Positions 8,473 to 17,414 of a DNA stretch of 64,000 bases are shown piece by piece. Within the stretch, counting starts at the first letter, position 1; every line of letters begins with the position of its first letter. Below the pieces are notes generated by a model, which worked only from the letters and a program-made list of their open reading frames with translations, did no database searches and was not told the origin of the DNA. This stretch comes from Siminovitchia sp047228825 (GTDB lineage: Bacteria > Bacillota > Bacilli > Bacillales > Bacillaceae_C): the NCBI RefSeq assembly GCF_047228825.1, contig NZ_JBFEGN010000009.1, forward strand, positions 1 through 64,000. The letters are read 5' to 3'. The position numbers were made by a program, and so were the translations under genes.

Positions 8473-9753
8473 TTAAGCTTTGGGGTGTAATTGAATCGTC
8501 GTACCAGACACCGTACTATCAATAACAAGGGCTAAATTCATTTTCTCAGCCATTAACTCAACGATGGAAAGCCCAATTCCCGCTCCTTTCATATGAGCAT
8601 GCTCGGTAAAACCTCGTCCTTTATCCATCACTGTTATGTGATTATCTTGCACAACAACGCGAATAAATTTTCCCTCATTAGCATGGCGCAATACATTTTG
8701 GAACAGATTATCGAGTATCCGTTCAAGCCATACTTGATCAATATGCCACACAAGCTCTTCAACTTCCAATTCCACATCAAACCCTTGCTCTTCAAACAAC
8801 GGATACCATGAGGCAATACTTTGATTCACAAGCCGGTCTATACGTACATCTTGAGCTTCATAACGCATTTTATTTGCTGTGAGTAAAGAATAAGACATCA
8901 AGTTCTCGATTAGGTTGTTCATCGTACTAATGGAATGATCCAAATGCTCAGCTTGTTCAACAGGCACATTTTGCAATTGTGCACGCATTTTAGTGAGTGG
9001 TGTTTTTAAATCGTGTGATAAATTAGCAATCAATTCCCGGCGTAATTGCTCTTCCTCCTGTTCGCGTTTTTTAGCTTCTCTAAGTTCATCCACCATATTA
9101 TTAAAAGCTTGTTCGACAGCGCCGATTTCATCTTTTTTCTTCACTTCTATGCGAATAGGCAAGCCATCCACCTCGCGAATTGTCATCGCTTCTTCCAAAT
9201 TGACCAAGCGCTTTAAAATACGTATGAAAAATAATAGCGAAATACCTAAAAAGCCAACCATTAATAAGATTGCGATGAATAAAAAGCCTGATTCCATTTT
9301 AGCTGGTTCTAATGATTCACGCTCCATTTGTAAAACTAAAAAACCATTTTCATCTTGATTCCCTACAAAACGGATAACGGTAAAGATTGGGCCATCATAA
9401 TGCGCTTGGATAAAGCGTGTAGTCTCTACCATATCCCAGTGCTCAGGTAATGTTGTAGCATCGTTGTCGTACCATTTTTTCACGAGTTCGCCATTCGCAT
9501 TGACATAAAAAAAGCTCGCTTGCGGGTAATCAGTATGCCATTTTTCAACAATCGTCTCCATATCATCTAATGTTGCCCCGTAAACATCTTCAGTCCAGCG
9601 CTCTTCAATTTCTTGTATAGTCGGTACATCCGAAACCAAACGTTCAAAGTTGATACCAACCATATATAGAATCGTCACAAGCTGCAAAAAAGCTAAAGCG
9701 ATAAGAATTAAAAAAATGTATTTTGTGAGTAATGAATGCCAAATCTTTTTCAT
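8473..9753 (-). CDS. Sensor histidine kinase
   Basis: 426-aa membrane kinase. TM1 at about residues 11-32, an extracellular sensor region of about 120 residues (33-155), TM2 at about 156-178, a HAMP linker, then HisKA with the phosphoacceptor H247 in NLSHDLKTPL and a C-terminal HATPase domain (DKGRGF, GAGIGLSIV). The ATG overlaps the end of the response-regulator gene by 4 nt, so the two are coupled. Lying directly upstream of the LanFEG-like transporter, it most likely senses peptide stress and controls that operon. The large extracellular loop separates it from the short-loop BceS class. Confidence 0.87.
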   Translation of the reverse strand: MKKIWHSLLTKYIFLILIALAFLQLVTILYMVGINFERLVSDVPTIQEIEERWTEDVYGATLDDMETIVEKWHTDYPQASFFYVNANGELVKKWYDNDATTLPEHWDMVETTRFIQAHYDGPIFTVIRFVGNQDENGFLVLQMERESLEPAKMESGFLFIAILLMVGFLGISLLFFIRILKRLVNLEEAMTIREVDGLPIRIEVKKKDEIGAVEQAFNNMVDELREAKKREQEEEQLRRELIANLSHDLKTPLTKMRAQLQNVPVEQAEHLDHSISTMNNLIENLMSYSLLTANKMRYEAQDVRIDRLVNQSIASWYPLFEEQGFDVELEVEELVWHIDQVWLERILDNLFQNVLRHANEGKFIRVVVQDNHITVMDKGRGFTEHAHMKGAGIGLSIVELMAEKMNLALVIDSTVSGTTIQLHPKA

Positions 9754-10424
9754 GCTCTCACCCGGTAACCGATACCTCTTACTGTTTCAATAATTTGAGG
9801 CTCTGATGGGTCTTTTTCAATCTTTTCACGCAAATAACGAATATGTACCATAAGCGTCTTATCTCCGTCCATATACGGCTCTTGCCATACTGCTTCATAC
9901 AACTGTTCCTTCGTTAAAATTTGATTCAAATGCGTAACAAAATAGCGGAGTAAACCATATTGCGTCTGCGTCAATAAAATCTCTTCACCGGTTTCTGTAT
10001 CGTGCACTGTGAAATCTTTCGTGCGGACTTCAATATGTTTTAAGCGAATCGTCTCATTTGTTTTATTGAAACGGCGTAATAACACTTGAATCCGAGCTAT
10101 AATTTCTTCTACTTGGAAAGGCTTCGTTACATAATCATCCGCAATACTCAAGCCTTCTAATTTATCATCTAACATCGAACGTGCCGAAAGCATTAAAATC
10201 GGAAGGTCTTCATACTCCCGCTTTAATTTGCGTGCAATCGAAAAACCGTCCAACCCCGGCAGCATAATATCTAAAATCGCAATATCCGGGGTAAACTTAT
10301 CATCACTCTCTTCATACAGCTGAAAAGAAGGGTAATTATGTACAACAAAACCCGCTTGTACGAGCGCTTGTTTCAGCCAATTGGCAATTTCAACTTCATC
10401 TTCAATATATAAAACATCTATCAT
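9750..10424 (-). CDS. OmpR-family response regulator
   Basis: 224 aa from the ATG at 10424: receiver domain (acidic pair E8/D9, phosphorylation site D52 in ILDIMLPGLDG, K in YVTKPF) followed by a winged-helix DNA-binding domain (HIRYLREKI ... ETVRGIGYRV). The in-frame ATG at 10472 is unlikely because AGAAGGAGTG sits at good spacing before 10424. First gene of the regulator-kinase operon; the direct repeats near 8412-8430 are its candidate target. Confidence 0.9.
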   Translation of the reverse strand: MIDVLYIEDEVEIANWLKQALVQAGFVVHNYPSFQLYEESDDKFTPDIAILDIMLPGLDGFSIARKLKREYEDLPILMLSARSMLDDKLEGLSIADDYVTKPFQVEEIIARIQVLLRRFNKTNETIRLKHIEVRTKDFTVHDTETGEEILLTQTQYGLLRYFVTHLNQILTKEQLYEAVWQEPYMDGDKTLMVHIRYLREKIEKDPSEPQIIETVRGIGYRVRA

Positions 10425-10485
10425 ATCTTCACTCCTTCTATGTATAAAATAACATAACACTATTGGAAACATGATAAATATAAAT

Positions 10486-10515
10486 AACCCGTCACAAATA
10501 TGGATGTGACGGGTT
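10486..10515 (-). terminator. Terminator after the suf operon
   Basis: 11-bp perfect stem AACCCGTCACA/TGTGACGGGTT with an 8-nt loop, 10 nt beyond the sufB stop on the minus strand. It lies between sufB and the divergent-in-function regulator gene. Confidence 0.8.
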
Positions 10516-10525
10516 TTGTATGATA

Positions 10526-11923
10526 TTAACCTATTGAACCTTCCATTTCGAACTTAATCAAACGGTTCATTTCTACCGCGTATTCCATCGGAAGTTCTTT
10601 TGTAAATGGTTCAATGAAGCCCATGACGATCATTTCGACTGCTTCCTGTTCGCTGATGCCCCGGCTCATCAAGTAGAAGAGCTGCTCTTCAGAGACTTTG
10701 GAAACTTTTGCTTCGTGCTCCAATGAAATGTTGTCATTCAAAATTTCATTGTAAGGAATTGTATCTGATGTGGATTTGTCATCCAGGATCATTGTGTCAC
10801 ACTCGATATTGGAGCGGGCGCCGTCAGCTTTTCGTCCGAAATGGACCATTCCGCGGTATGTGACTTTGCCGCCGTGCTGTGACATTGATTTGGATACAAT
10901 CGATGATGTTGTGTTTGGCGCCAAGTGGATCATTTTCGCCCCGGAATCCTGATGCTGGCCTTTTCCGGCTAATGCAATGGAGAGCGTCAGTCCTCTCGCA
11001 CCTTCTCCTTTTAAAAATACGGCCGGATATTTCATCGTTACTTTGGACCCGAAGTTGCCGTCGATCCATTCCATTGTCGCATTTGCTTCACAAACTGCAC
11101 GTTTGGTCACAAGGTTATAGACGTTGTTCGCCCAGTTTTGGATCGTTGTATAACGGCAATAACCATCTTTTTTAACGATGATTTCAACAACCGCACTATG
11201 AAGTGAGTTTGTTGTATAAACAGGTGCCGTACATCCTTCAACGTAATGGACGGATGCTCCTTCATCCACGATAATCAGTGTACGCTCAAATTGGCCCATA
11301 TTTTCGGAGTTGATCCGGAAATATGCCTGAAGCGGCGTATCGACTTTTACTCCTGGGGGCACGTATATAAACGAGCCGCCGGACCAGACAGCCGAGTTCA
11401 AAGCTGCAAACTTGTTGTCCGTTGGCGGAATGACCGTTGCCCAATGTTCACGGAAAATGTCTTCGTTTTCCTTCAGGGCTGAATCCGTGTCTTTAAAAAC
11501 GATTCCCATTTTTTCGAGATCTTCTTTCATGTTGTGATAAACAACCTCTGACTCGTATTGCGCGGAAACACCAGCCAGGTACTTTTGTTCAGCTTCCGGG
11601 ATTCCCAGCTTGTCAAAAGTCTGCTTAATTTCTTCAGGCACTTCATCCCATGAACGCTCCGTATGCTCAGATGGCTTCACGTAATATCTGATTTCATCAA
11701 AGTTCAGGGCGTTTAAGTCGCCGCCCCATTGCGGCATCGGCATTTTATAAAAGTGTTCAAGCGATTTCAGCCGAAAGTCAAGCATCCATTGAGGCTCTTC
11801 CTTCATTTTCGATATTTCTTCGACAATTTCCCGTGTCAAACCGCGCTCGGTCCGGAAAATGGAAACATCTTTATCCCTGAACCCATACTTGTAATCACCA
11901 ATTTCGGGTATTTGTTTCGCCAT
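10526..11923 (-). CDS. sufB: Fe-S cluster assembly scaffold SufB
   Basis: 465 aa, the standard SufB length. Component of the SufBC2D scaffold on which nascent Fe-S clusters are assembled in the cytosol. Recognisable stretches: GDYKYGFRDKD at the start, VPPGVKVDTPLQAYFRIN, YVEGCTAPVY (the conserved Cys region), and the C-terminal YLMSRGISEQEAVEMIV followed by GFIEPF. It is the last gene of sufCDSUB, 18 bp downstream of sufU. This operon is the main and normally essential Fe-S machinery in Bacillus. Confidence 0.96.
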   Translation of the reverse strand: MAKQIPEIGDYKYGFRDKDVSIFRTERGLTREIVEEISKMKEEPQWMLDFRLKSLEHFYKMPMPQWGGDLNALNFDEIRYYVKPSEHTERSWDEVPEEIKQTFDKLGIPEAEQKYLAGVSAQYESEVVYHNMKEDLEKMGIVFKDTDSALKENEDIFREHWATVIPPTDNKFAALNSAVWSGGSFIYVPPGVKVDTPLQAYFRINSENMGQFERTLIIVDEGASVHYVEGCTAPVYTTNSLHSAVVEIIVKKDGYCRYTTIQNWANNVYNLVTKRAVCEANATMEWIDGNFGSKVTMKYPAVFLKGEGARGLTLSIALAGKGQHQDSGAKMIHLAPNTTSSIVSKSMSQHGGKVTYRGMVHFGRKADGARSNIECDTMILDDKSTSDTIPYNEILNDNISLEHEAKVSKVSEEQLFYLMSRGISEQEAVEMIVMGFIEPFTKELPMEYAVEMNRLIKFEMEGSIG

Positions 11924-11941
11924 TGTTCATTCCTCCCTCTT

Positions 11942-12385
11942 TTATTGGTGCTCCTTTAATCCTTTTTCCATCGCTTTCCATGCGAGCGTGGCGCATTTGA
12001 TACGCGCTGGAAATTTGGATACTCCTTGCAAAGCTTCGATATCGCCGAGATCAAGATCTTCTTCCTTGTCGTCAAGATCTTTTCCCTGAATCATTTCAGA
12101 GAATATATGCGCGAGTTTCAAAGCAGAATCCGTATCTTGGCCAATAATGGCCTGTGTCATCATGGAAGCAGATGCCATGGAAATGGAGCAGCCTTCCCCC
12201 TCAAATTTGGCATCCGCAACGATTCCGTTATCCAGCTTCATCGTTAAATGGATTCGGTCTCCGCATGTCGGGTTGTTCATGTCCACCGTCAGGTTTCCGT
12301 CGTTTAGACTCCCTCTGTTCCGCGGATTTTTATAATGATCCATGATTACTTGCCTGTACAGATTGTCAAGGTTGTTAAAAGACAT
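11942..12385 (-). CDS. sufU: SufU zinc-dependent sulfurtransferase
   Basis: 147 aa, IscU-like fold. SufU accepts persulfide sulfur from SufS through Zn-bound Cys. The conserved Cys are in NPTCGDRI, EGEGCSISMASASMM and IKCATLAWKA; the Bacillota-type insertion around GDIEALQGVSKFPAR distinguishes SufU from the scaffold IscU. The gene starts inside the end of sufS (11-nt overlap), so the enzyme and its acceptor are coupled. Confidence 0.95.
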   Translation of the reverse strand: MSFNNLDNLYRQVIMDHYKNPRNRGSLNDGNLTVDMNNPTCGDRIHLTMKLDNGIVADAKFEGEGCSISMASASMMTQAIIGQDTDSALKLAHIFSEMIQGKDLDDKEEDLDLGDIEALQGVSKFPARIKCATLAWKAMEKGLKEHQ

Positions 12386-13604
12386 TCGTGAAATACTCCT
12401 TTGTTTTAACTAGGCCTTCAACGAGTCTGTCAATGTCTTGCTCATCGTTGTATATATAAAAGCTTGCCCTTGCCGTCGCGGAAACATCCAGCCATTTCAT
12501 GAGCGGCTGTGCACAATGATGCCCCGCCCTCACGGCAATCCCTTCCGAATCGAGTACTGTAGCCACATCATGCGGATGGACCCCTTCTATATTAAATGTC
12601 ACGACCCCTGCCCGCTTTTCCGGTTCAGCAGGACCGTATATGGTTAAACCGTCAAGTTGGGACATCTTTTCCATTGCATAGGCCGCGAGTTTGTGCTCAT
12701 GTTCAAGGATTGCTTCCCGGCCAATCTCATTTAAAAAATCGATTGCGGCACCGAGTCCGATTGCCCCGGCAATAATCGGGGTTCCGGCTTCAAATTTCCA
12801 TGGAAGTTCCTTCCACGTCGATTCGTACAGTCCGACAAAGTCAATCATCTCGCCGCCAAACTCGATCGGTTCCATGTTTTCTAGATGGGCCTTTTTTCCA
12901 TATAATACGCCAATCCCTGTAGGGGCACCCATTTTATGGCCGGAAAAAGCATAAAAGTCAGCATCCAGATCCTTCACATCAATTGGTACATGCGGTGCTC
13001 CCTGAGCGCCATCCACAACCATGACTGCTCCATTCTGATGGGCAATGGCTGCCAATTCCTTAATCGGATTAATCACGCCCAACACATTCGAAACGTGTGT
13101 GACGGAAACGATTTTCGTTTTCTTGCTGATCGCCTTTTCAGCATCTTCGAGCTTGATCGTGCCGTCTTTTTGAAGAGGAATATATTTAAGTGTTGCCCCT
13201 TTTTCCCTGGCAAGCTGCTGCCACGGAATAATATTGCTGTGATGTTCCATATAAGTAATGACGATTTCATCGCCTTCCCCGACGTTTGCCCGCCCGTAGC
13301 TTGCAGCAACCGTGTTGAGTCCCGTCGTCGTCCCTCTTGTAAAAATGACTTCTTCGGCAGAGGATGCATTGATAAATTTCCTGACCTTTTCGCGGGCGCC
13401 TTCGTATTTGTCGGTAGCTCTCGTCCCAAGCGTGTGGACACCGCGGTGGACGTTCGAATTGTATCCTTTATAATATTCTGCCAGCGTCTCAATGACTTGG
13501 ATCGGCTTTTGGGAGGTCGCAGCACTGTCCAAGTATACAAGCGGTTGTCCATTTACTTCCTGGTCCAATATGGGAAATTGTTTGCGCACCTCACTCCAGT
13601 TCAT
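12375..13604 (-). CDS. sufS: Cysteine desulfurase SufS
   Basis: 409-aa PLP enzyme that releases sulfur from L-cysteine as an enzyme-bound persulfide. PLP-binding Lys lies in AFSGHKMGAPTGIGVLYG, and the catalytic Cys in AVRAGHHCAQPLMKW. Group II desulfurase layout with a short active-site loop, requiring SufU. Overlaps sufD by 4 nt and sufU by 11 nt, giving tight coupling in the operon. Confidence 0.96.
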   Translation of the reverse strand: MNWSEVRKQFPILDQEVNGQPLVYLDSAATSQKPIQVIETLAEYYKGYNSNVHRGVHTLGTRATDKYEGAREKVRKFINASSAEEVIFTRGTTTGLNTVAASYGRANVGEGDEIVITYMEHHSNIIPWQQLAREKGATLKYIPLQKDGTIKLEDAEKAISKKTKIVSVTHVSNVLGVINPIKELAAIAHQNGAVMVVDGAQGAPHVPIDVKDLDADFYAFSGHKMGAPTGIGVLYGKKAHLENMEPIEFGGEMIDFVGLYESTWKELPWKFEAGTPIIAGAIGLGAAIDFLNEIGREAILEHEHKLAAYAMEKMSQLDGLTIYGPAEPEKRAGVVTFNIEGVHPHDVATVLDSEGIAVRAGHHCAQPLMKWLDVSATARASFYIYNDEQDIDRLVEGLVKTKEYFTNVF

Positions 13605-14914
13605 GATTGCACTTTCCTTTCAATGATTTCGACCAATTGGCGTTTCACTGCTTCGATCGGCAGTTTTTCTACAACAGGAGCAAGGAAACCGTGAATAATC
13701 AGCCGTTCCGCATCTGCTTTGGGAATCCCGCGGCTCATCATGTAAAAGAGCTGCAACGGATCTACACGTCCTACAGATGCCGCATGCCCTGCCATTACGT
13801 CATCTTCATCGATGAGCAAAATCGGGTTGGCGTCGCCTCTCGCTTTTTCACTGAGCATTAATACACGGGATTCCTGGTTGGCGTTTGCCTTTGAAGCGCC
13901 TTTTTCAATTTTTCCAATTCCGTTAAAGATGGAAGAAGCGGCATCCTTCATAACGCCATGGGTTAAAATAAAACCTTCCGTGTGTCTGCCACTGTGCACG
14001 ATGCTTGTCGTAAAGTTTTGCGTTTGGCTTCCCCTTCCGATGACAACGGTTTTCGTATCACCGTTTGAACCTTCGCCAATCAAGTTTGTTGTGGTTTCAG
14101 CGATCGTATTGCCGTCGTTCATCAACCCGAGAGCCCAATCAAGCCGGGCATCCCGACCGGTAATTCCCCGGCGGTTGACGTAAACCGTGGACCCTTTTGC
14201 CAGTGTATCAACCGCTCCATAAACAACTTTGGCGTTATGATTGGCAATGACTTCAGATACAATATTGACAATAGCATTTACCTCTTCGTTTGTGGACAAG
14301 TAGTTTTCCACGTACGTTACAGAACTATTGTCATCTGCAACAATGAGGACATGGTTAAACATCGCCGCATCTTTGTCGTCAAATATATAAACAGCCTGAA
14401 CAGGCTCGGTTATTTGAACATTTTTTGGCACATATAAAAATGCCCCTCCGTTGACAAGCGCTGCATGAAATGCCGTCAATTTATGTTCGTCAACTTTTAC
14501 CGCATCCGTCATGAAATATTTTTTCACCAAATCAGGATGTTCGGCAACAGCTGAAAATAGATCGGTGAAAATGACGCCCTGTGCTTTCAATTGGTCAGAC
14601 AAGCTCACATAAGCAGCCTGGTGATTGTATTGAACATATAAGTTTTGATTGCTTTCTTCCATGTCAACGACGGATTTGGCCACCTCCGGCAAGTCGGAAA
14701 GAGACTTAAAAGTACGGACTTCCGCTTCATGCTTCGGGAATTCGGTGAAATTCCAATTTGTAATCCGTGTTTTATCCGGCTTTGGCATCGCAAGTTCATC
14801 CACTTTGCCAAAAGCATCCAATCTAAACTGTGTAAACCAGTCCGGTTCATTATGTTTGTTTGAAAAAGAACGAATGTATTGTTCATCGATCGTCATTTTC
14901 GTATCAGTTGTCAT
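13601..14914 (-). CDS. sufD: Fe-S cluster assembly protein SufD
   Basis: 437 aa, SufB paralogue and partner in the SufBCD scaffold. The N-terminal helical region (EPDWFTQFRLDAF) is followed by the beta-helix core (NGGAFLYVPKNVQI, YVENYLST) and the C-terminal FYMMSRGIPKADAERLIIHG, parallel to the SufB end. Preceded by sufC (17-bp gap) and overlapping sufS. Confidence 0.95.
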   Translation of the reverse strand: MTTDTKMTIDEQYIRSFSNKHNEPDWFTQFRLDAFGKVDELAMPKPDKTRITNWNFTEFPKHEAEVRTFKSLSDLPEVAKSVVDMEESNQNLYVQYNHQAAYVSLSDQLKAQGVIFTDLFSAVAEHPDLVKKYFMTDAVKVDEHKLTAFHAALVNGGAFLYVPKNVQITEPVQAVYIFDDKDAAMFNHVLIVADDNSSVTYVENYLSTNEEVNAIVNIVSEVIANHNAKVVYGAVDTLAKGSTVYVNRRGITGRDARLDWALGLMNDGNTIAETTTNLIGEGSNGDTKTVVIGRGSQTQNFTTSIVHSGRHTEGFILTHGVMKDAASSIFNGIGKIEKGASKANANQESRVLMLSEKARGDANPILLIDEDDVMAGHAASVGRVDPLQLFYMMSRGIPKADAERLIIHGFLAPVVEKLPIEAVKRQLVEIIERKVQS

Positions 14915-14931
14915 TTCAATCCCCCTACCGC

Positions 14932-15714
14932 TTATGCTTCCTGGCCAACTGTTTCATCTTCAATGCCAAGTTCTCCCTTGATCCAGTCATACCCTTCCGC
15001 TTCCAGACGATGTGCAAGTTCCGGACCGCCCGATTTTACAATCCTTCCCTGCATCATCACATGGACATAGTCGGGGGTGATGTAATTAAGAAGCCGTTGG
15101 TAGTGAGTAATGATCATGCATCCAAAGTCATCGCTTCTCATCTCGTTGATTCCTTGTGAAACTACTTTCAAGGCATCTATATCAAGGCCAGAGTCAATTT
15201 CATCCAAAATGGCAAATTTCGGTTTTAACATTAACAACTGCAATATTTCATTGCGCTTTTTCTCCCCGCCGGAAAATCCTTCATTCAAATAACGCTGTGC
15301 CATGTTCGGATCCATTTCAAGAAGCTCCATTTGCTTATCCATCTCGCGGATGAATTTCATTAACGAAATTTCTTTTCCTTCTTCTCTGCGGGCATTGATT
15401 GCTGTACGCAAAAATTCGGCATTTGTTACTCCGCTGATTTCACTCGGATATTGCATGGCCGCAAACAAACCGGCTCGCGCACGCTCATCCACTTCCATTT
15501 CGAGCACATCTTCCCCATCCAGCGTAATGCTGCCGCCTGTTACTTCGTATCTGGGATGCCCCATAATCGCGGCGGATAATGTGGATTTACCAGTTCCATT
15601 CGGCCCCATTACCGCATGAAATTCCCCGTTTTTTATTTCCAGGTTTACACCTTTTAAGATCTCTTTTCCGTCAATGGACACATTAAGATCTTTAATTGTT
15701 AACGTTGATGCCAT
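14932..15714 (-). CDS. sufC: Fe-S cluster assembly ATPase SufC
   Basis: 260-aa cytosolic ABC ATPase of the SufBC2D complex. Walker A MGPNGTGKST, signature FSGGEKKRNEILQ, Walker B AILDEIDSGLDIDAL and switch H in CMIITHYQRLL. Two ATGs are adjacent (15717, 15714); GGAGG lies 8 nt from the second, which is preferred. First gene of the operon, whose promoter must lie in 15718-15850. Confidence 0.96.
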   Translation of the reverse strand: MASTLTIKDLNVSIDGKEILKGVNLEIKNGEFHAVMGPNGTGKSTLSAAIMGHPRYEVTGGSITLDGEDVLEMEVDERARAGLFAAMQYPSEISGVTNAEFLRTAINARREEGKEISLMKFIREMDKQMELLEMDPNMAQRYLNEGFSGGEKKRNEILQLLMLKPKFAILDEIDSGLDIDALKVVSQGINEMRSDDFGCMIITHYQRLLNYITPDYVHVMMQGRIVKSGGPELAHRLEAEGYDWIKGELGIEDETVGQEA

Positions 15715-15867
15715 CATTATTACCTCCGGATATAGAAATGTATTTGAAACTCGATTATTTTTTCATCTAAGTCCTAGTTTCCATCTTATCGCATTTTAAA
15801 ATTATTATCAACTAGACAGCGCATAAGTATTGTTTCCCATCATTTTATTTGAGAATTTTCTCATTAG

Positions 15868-15899
15868 AAACAGGCCTTTGTTTAAACAAAGGCCTGTTT
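15868..15899 (-). terminator. Terminator of the 52-aa ORF
   Basis: Near-perfect palindrome AAACAGGCCTTTGTTT and its complement; 2 nt beyond the stop of the minus-strand ORF 15902-16060. It is followed by six T on the plus strand, and by TTTCT on the minus strand, so it could act in either direction. Confidence 0.65.
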
Positions 15900-15901
15900 T
15901 T

Positions 15902-16060
15902 TCATAGTACGTTTGTTACGTTGCCGGTTATATTTAATATCGCCATTCGGGACTTGGCATATTCAGCTTCCCGCTTTTTTTCTACTTCCATTCTGGCATC
16001 ATGATTTTGCCTGTATGTTTCATACCCTATGCCGTGTGCTCCATGAAATGCTTTTTCCAT
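15902..16060 (-). CDS. Unrecognised 52-aa protein, possibly the 3' part of a longer gene
   Basis: Minus-strand ORF from ATG 16060. The product begins MEKAFHGAHGIGYETYRQN, has a charged helical middle (EVEKKREAEYAKSRMA) and ends NITGNVTNVL. Composition looks protein-like rather than random, and a strong hairpin follows the stop at once. The open frame extends upstream without ATG for 16 codons (reading DWFFINSLDIRYTNV) to a TGA, and no good ribosome binding site fits ATG 16060. It may therefore be a truncated gene. It stands where B. subtilis carries metNPQ, between sufC and yusE. No family recognised. Confidence 0.45.
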   Translation of the reverse strand: MEKAFHGAHGIGYETYRQNHDARMEVEKKREAEYAKSRMAILNITGNVTNVL

Positions 16061-16183
16061 TACATTCGTATATCGAATGTCCAGGGAGTTAATAAAAAAC
16101 CAATCCTTTCATTACCTTATTTACAATCATTCATATGTTTACCCCTTCATTGAGAACCTAAACTTTTTAACCAGGTATTTATT

Positions 16184-16489
16184 TTAACCATATTCTTTTA
16201 AAATTTCAACCAAGTATGGAATCGAGCGGAAGGCATATATTTTTCTGGAAACAGCCCCGCGGTTTAAGATCAGCAGGCAGGGCACACTTTCAATCTTGAA
16301 AAGTTCCGCAATTTCCGGAATATAATTCAAATCGGCTTTATAAATGGTTTTTCCATTCATTTCTTCAATGATATCAAGCATACGGCCTGCCACCCGGCAC
16401 GTTCCGCATAACGGTGTATAAAAATATAAAATGGGCGATTCTTTCTTTTTTATCGCTTCAAGGATGTCCTTTTTTGTCCATTCTTGCAT
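16184..16489 (-). CDS. yusE: Thioredoxin-like protein YusE
   Basis: 101 aa, thioredoxin fold. The redox motif is C-G-T-C in YFYTPLCGTCRVAG, and the cis-Pro region is IESVPCLLIL. Substrate unknown. It follows yusF by 10 bp on the same strand, the order seen in B. subtilis. Confidence 0.86.
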   Translation of the reverse strand: MQEWTKKDILEAIKKKESPILYFYTPLCGTCRVAGRMLDIIEEMNGKTIYKADLNYIPEIAELFKIESVPCLLILNRGAVSRKIYAFRSIPYLVEILKEYG

Positions 16490-16499
16490 AAGCTGACCA

Positions 16500-16853
16500 T
16501 CATCCTTTTAATAAATACTGTGCATGAACATCAATATGCGCCCTGATCAAAATATGGGCGAGGGTTTCGTACGGGGCTGTGGCCACTTCCTTGAACTTTC
16601 GGTCAATATAAAGATGGCGGGCAAGCGGAAATTCCCGTTTTAACTGTTTCCGCAAGTTCTCGCCGGAAGCATCTGCGTCAACGAGTATATATACATCTTT
16701 CCCCTCCAGCTCTTCAGATAATTCTTCCAGCCGCGACAACCCAATCGTACCGTTTGTGCAAATGATGCCCACGGGCTCTTTAATAATTTGTTGAATCCTT
16801 TTCTTGTCAGACAATCCTTCCACAATGATGACTTTTTCATAAGAATCATTCAC
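16500..16853 (-). CDS. yusF: TOPRIM-domain protein YusF
   Basis: 117 aa consisting almost entirely of a TOPRIM fold: the conserved E in VIIVEGLSDKK and the D-x-D motif in VYILVDADASGENLRK. Small stand-alone TOPRIM proteins of this kind resemble RNase M5 and primase catalytic cores; their reaction is not established for YusF. Pairs with yusE in an operon that starts about 100 bp from the gcvH terminator. Confidence 0.84.
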   Translation of the reverse strand: MNDSYEKVIIVEGLSDKKRIQQIIKEPVGIICTNGTIGLSRLEELSEELEGKDVYILVDADASGENLRKQLKREFPLARHLYIDRKFKEVATAPYETLAHILIRAHIDVHAQYLLKG

Positions 16854-16920
16854 CAGGCTGACCCCGCTTTCACGAAAACCAGATGCATAAGTACGGCTGC
16901 TTTTTATATTATGAGGAAAA

Positions 16921-16949
16921 AAACACCTTGGAACACGTCCAAGGCGCTT
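16921..16949 (-). terminator. Terminator after gcvH
   Basis: Stem CGCCTTGGAC/GTTCCAAGGTG type on the minus strand followed by a run of seven T, just downstream of the gcvH stop at 16960. Confidence 0.8.
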
Positions 16950-16959
16950 TCATCTTTTC

Positions 16960-17343
16960 TTATCCTTCGCTTGTCATTTTTTCATAGTCTTCGGCAGACA
17001 TTAAATTTTCCAATTCGCTGCGGTCAGACAATTCTACAACGATCATCCAGGCTTTTTCATATGGAGATTCGTTGACAAATTCAGGGTTGTCCTCAAGCTC
17101 TTCGTTTACCTCAACGACCTTGCCGCTGACAGGTGCATAAAGTTCAGAAACGGTTTTGACCGATTCAACGCTTCCGAAAGGCTCGTCCGCTGTCACTTCA
17201 TCTCCTACTTCAGGAAGTTCGACGAAAACAATGTCTCCCAGTTCGGATTGGGCAAAATCGGTAATGCCGATTCTTACTTTTTCCCCTTCTTCCTTTACCC
17301 ATTCATGTTCTTCAGAATATCTCAGTTCGGCTGGTGTATTCAT
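16960..17343 (-). CDS. gcvH: Glycine cleavage system H protein
   Basis: 127 aa. Carries the lipoyl group that shuttles the aminomethyl intermediate in glycine cleavage, and in Bacillus also serves as the hub for lipoyl transfer to other complexes. The lipoylated Lys is K63 in FGSVESVKTVSELYAPVSG. Ribosome binding site GGAGGG at proper distance from ATG. Unlinked to gcvTPA here, as in B. subtilis, which fits its separate lipoyl-relay role. No glycine riboswitch was seen upstream. Confidence 0.96.
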   Translation of the reverse strand: MNTPAELRYSEEHEWVKEEGEKVRIGITDFAQSELGDIVFVELPEVGDEVTADEPFGSVESVKTVSELYAPVSGKVVEVNEELEDNPEFVNESPYEKAWMIVVELSDRSELENLMSAEDYEKMTSEG

Positions 17344-17414
17344 CCAAATCCCTCCATCATCTCTTTATTGATTTAAATGTACATAAAGAAAACTTTGAAA
17401 GCAAGAAAACATTC

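Noticed and set aside
12936..13694. 252-aa plus-strand ORF
   Set aside because: Antisense to sufS and the sufD end; no ribosome binding site and no recognisable domain.
16960..17414. Glycine riboswitch before gcvH
   Set aside because: The 70-bp interval before the gene is too short and lacks the conserved tandem aptamer words.
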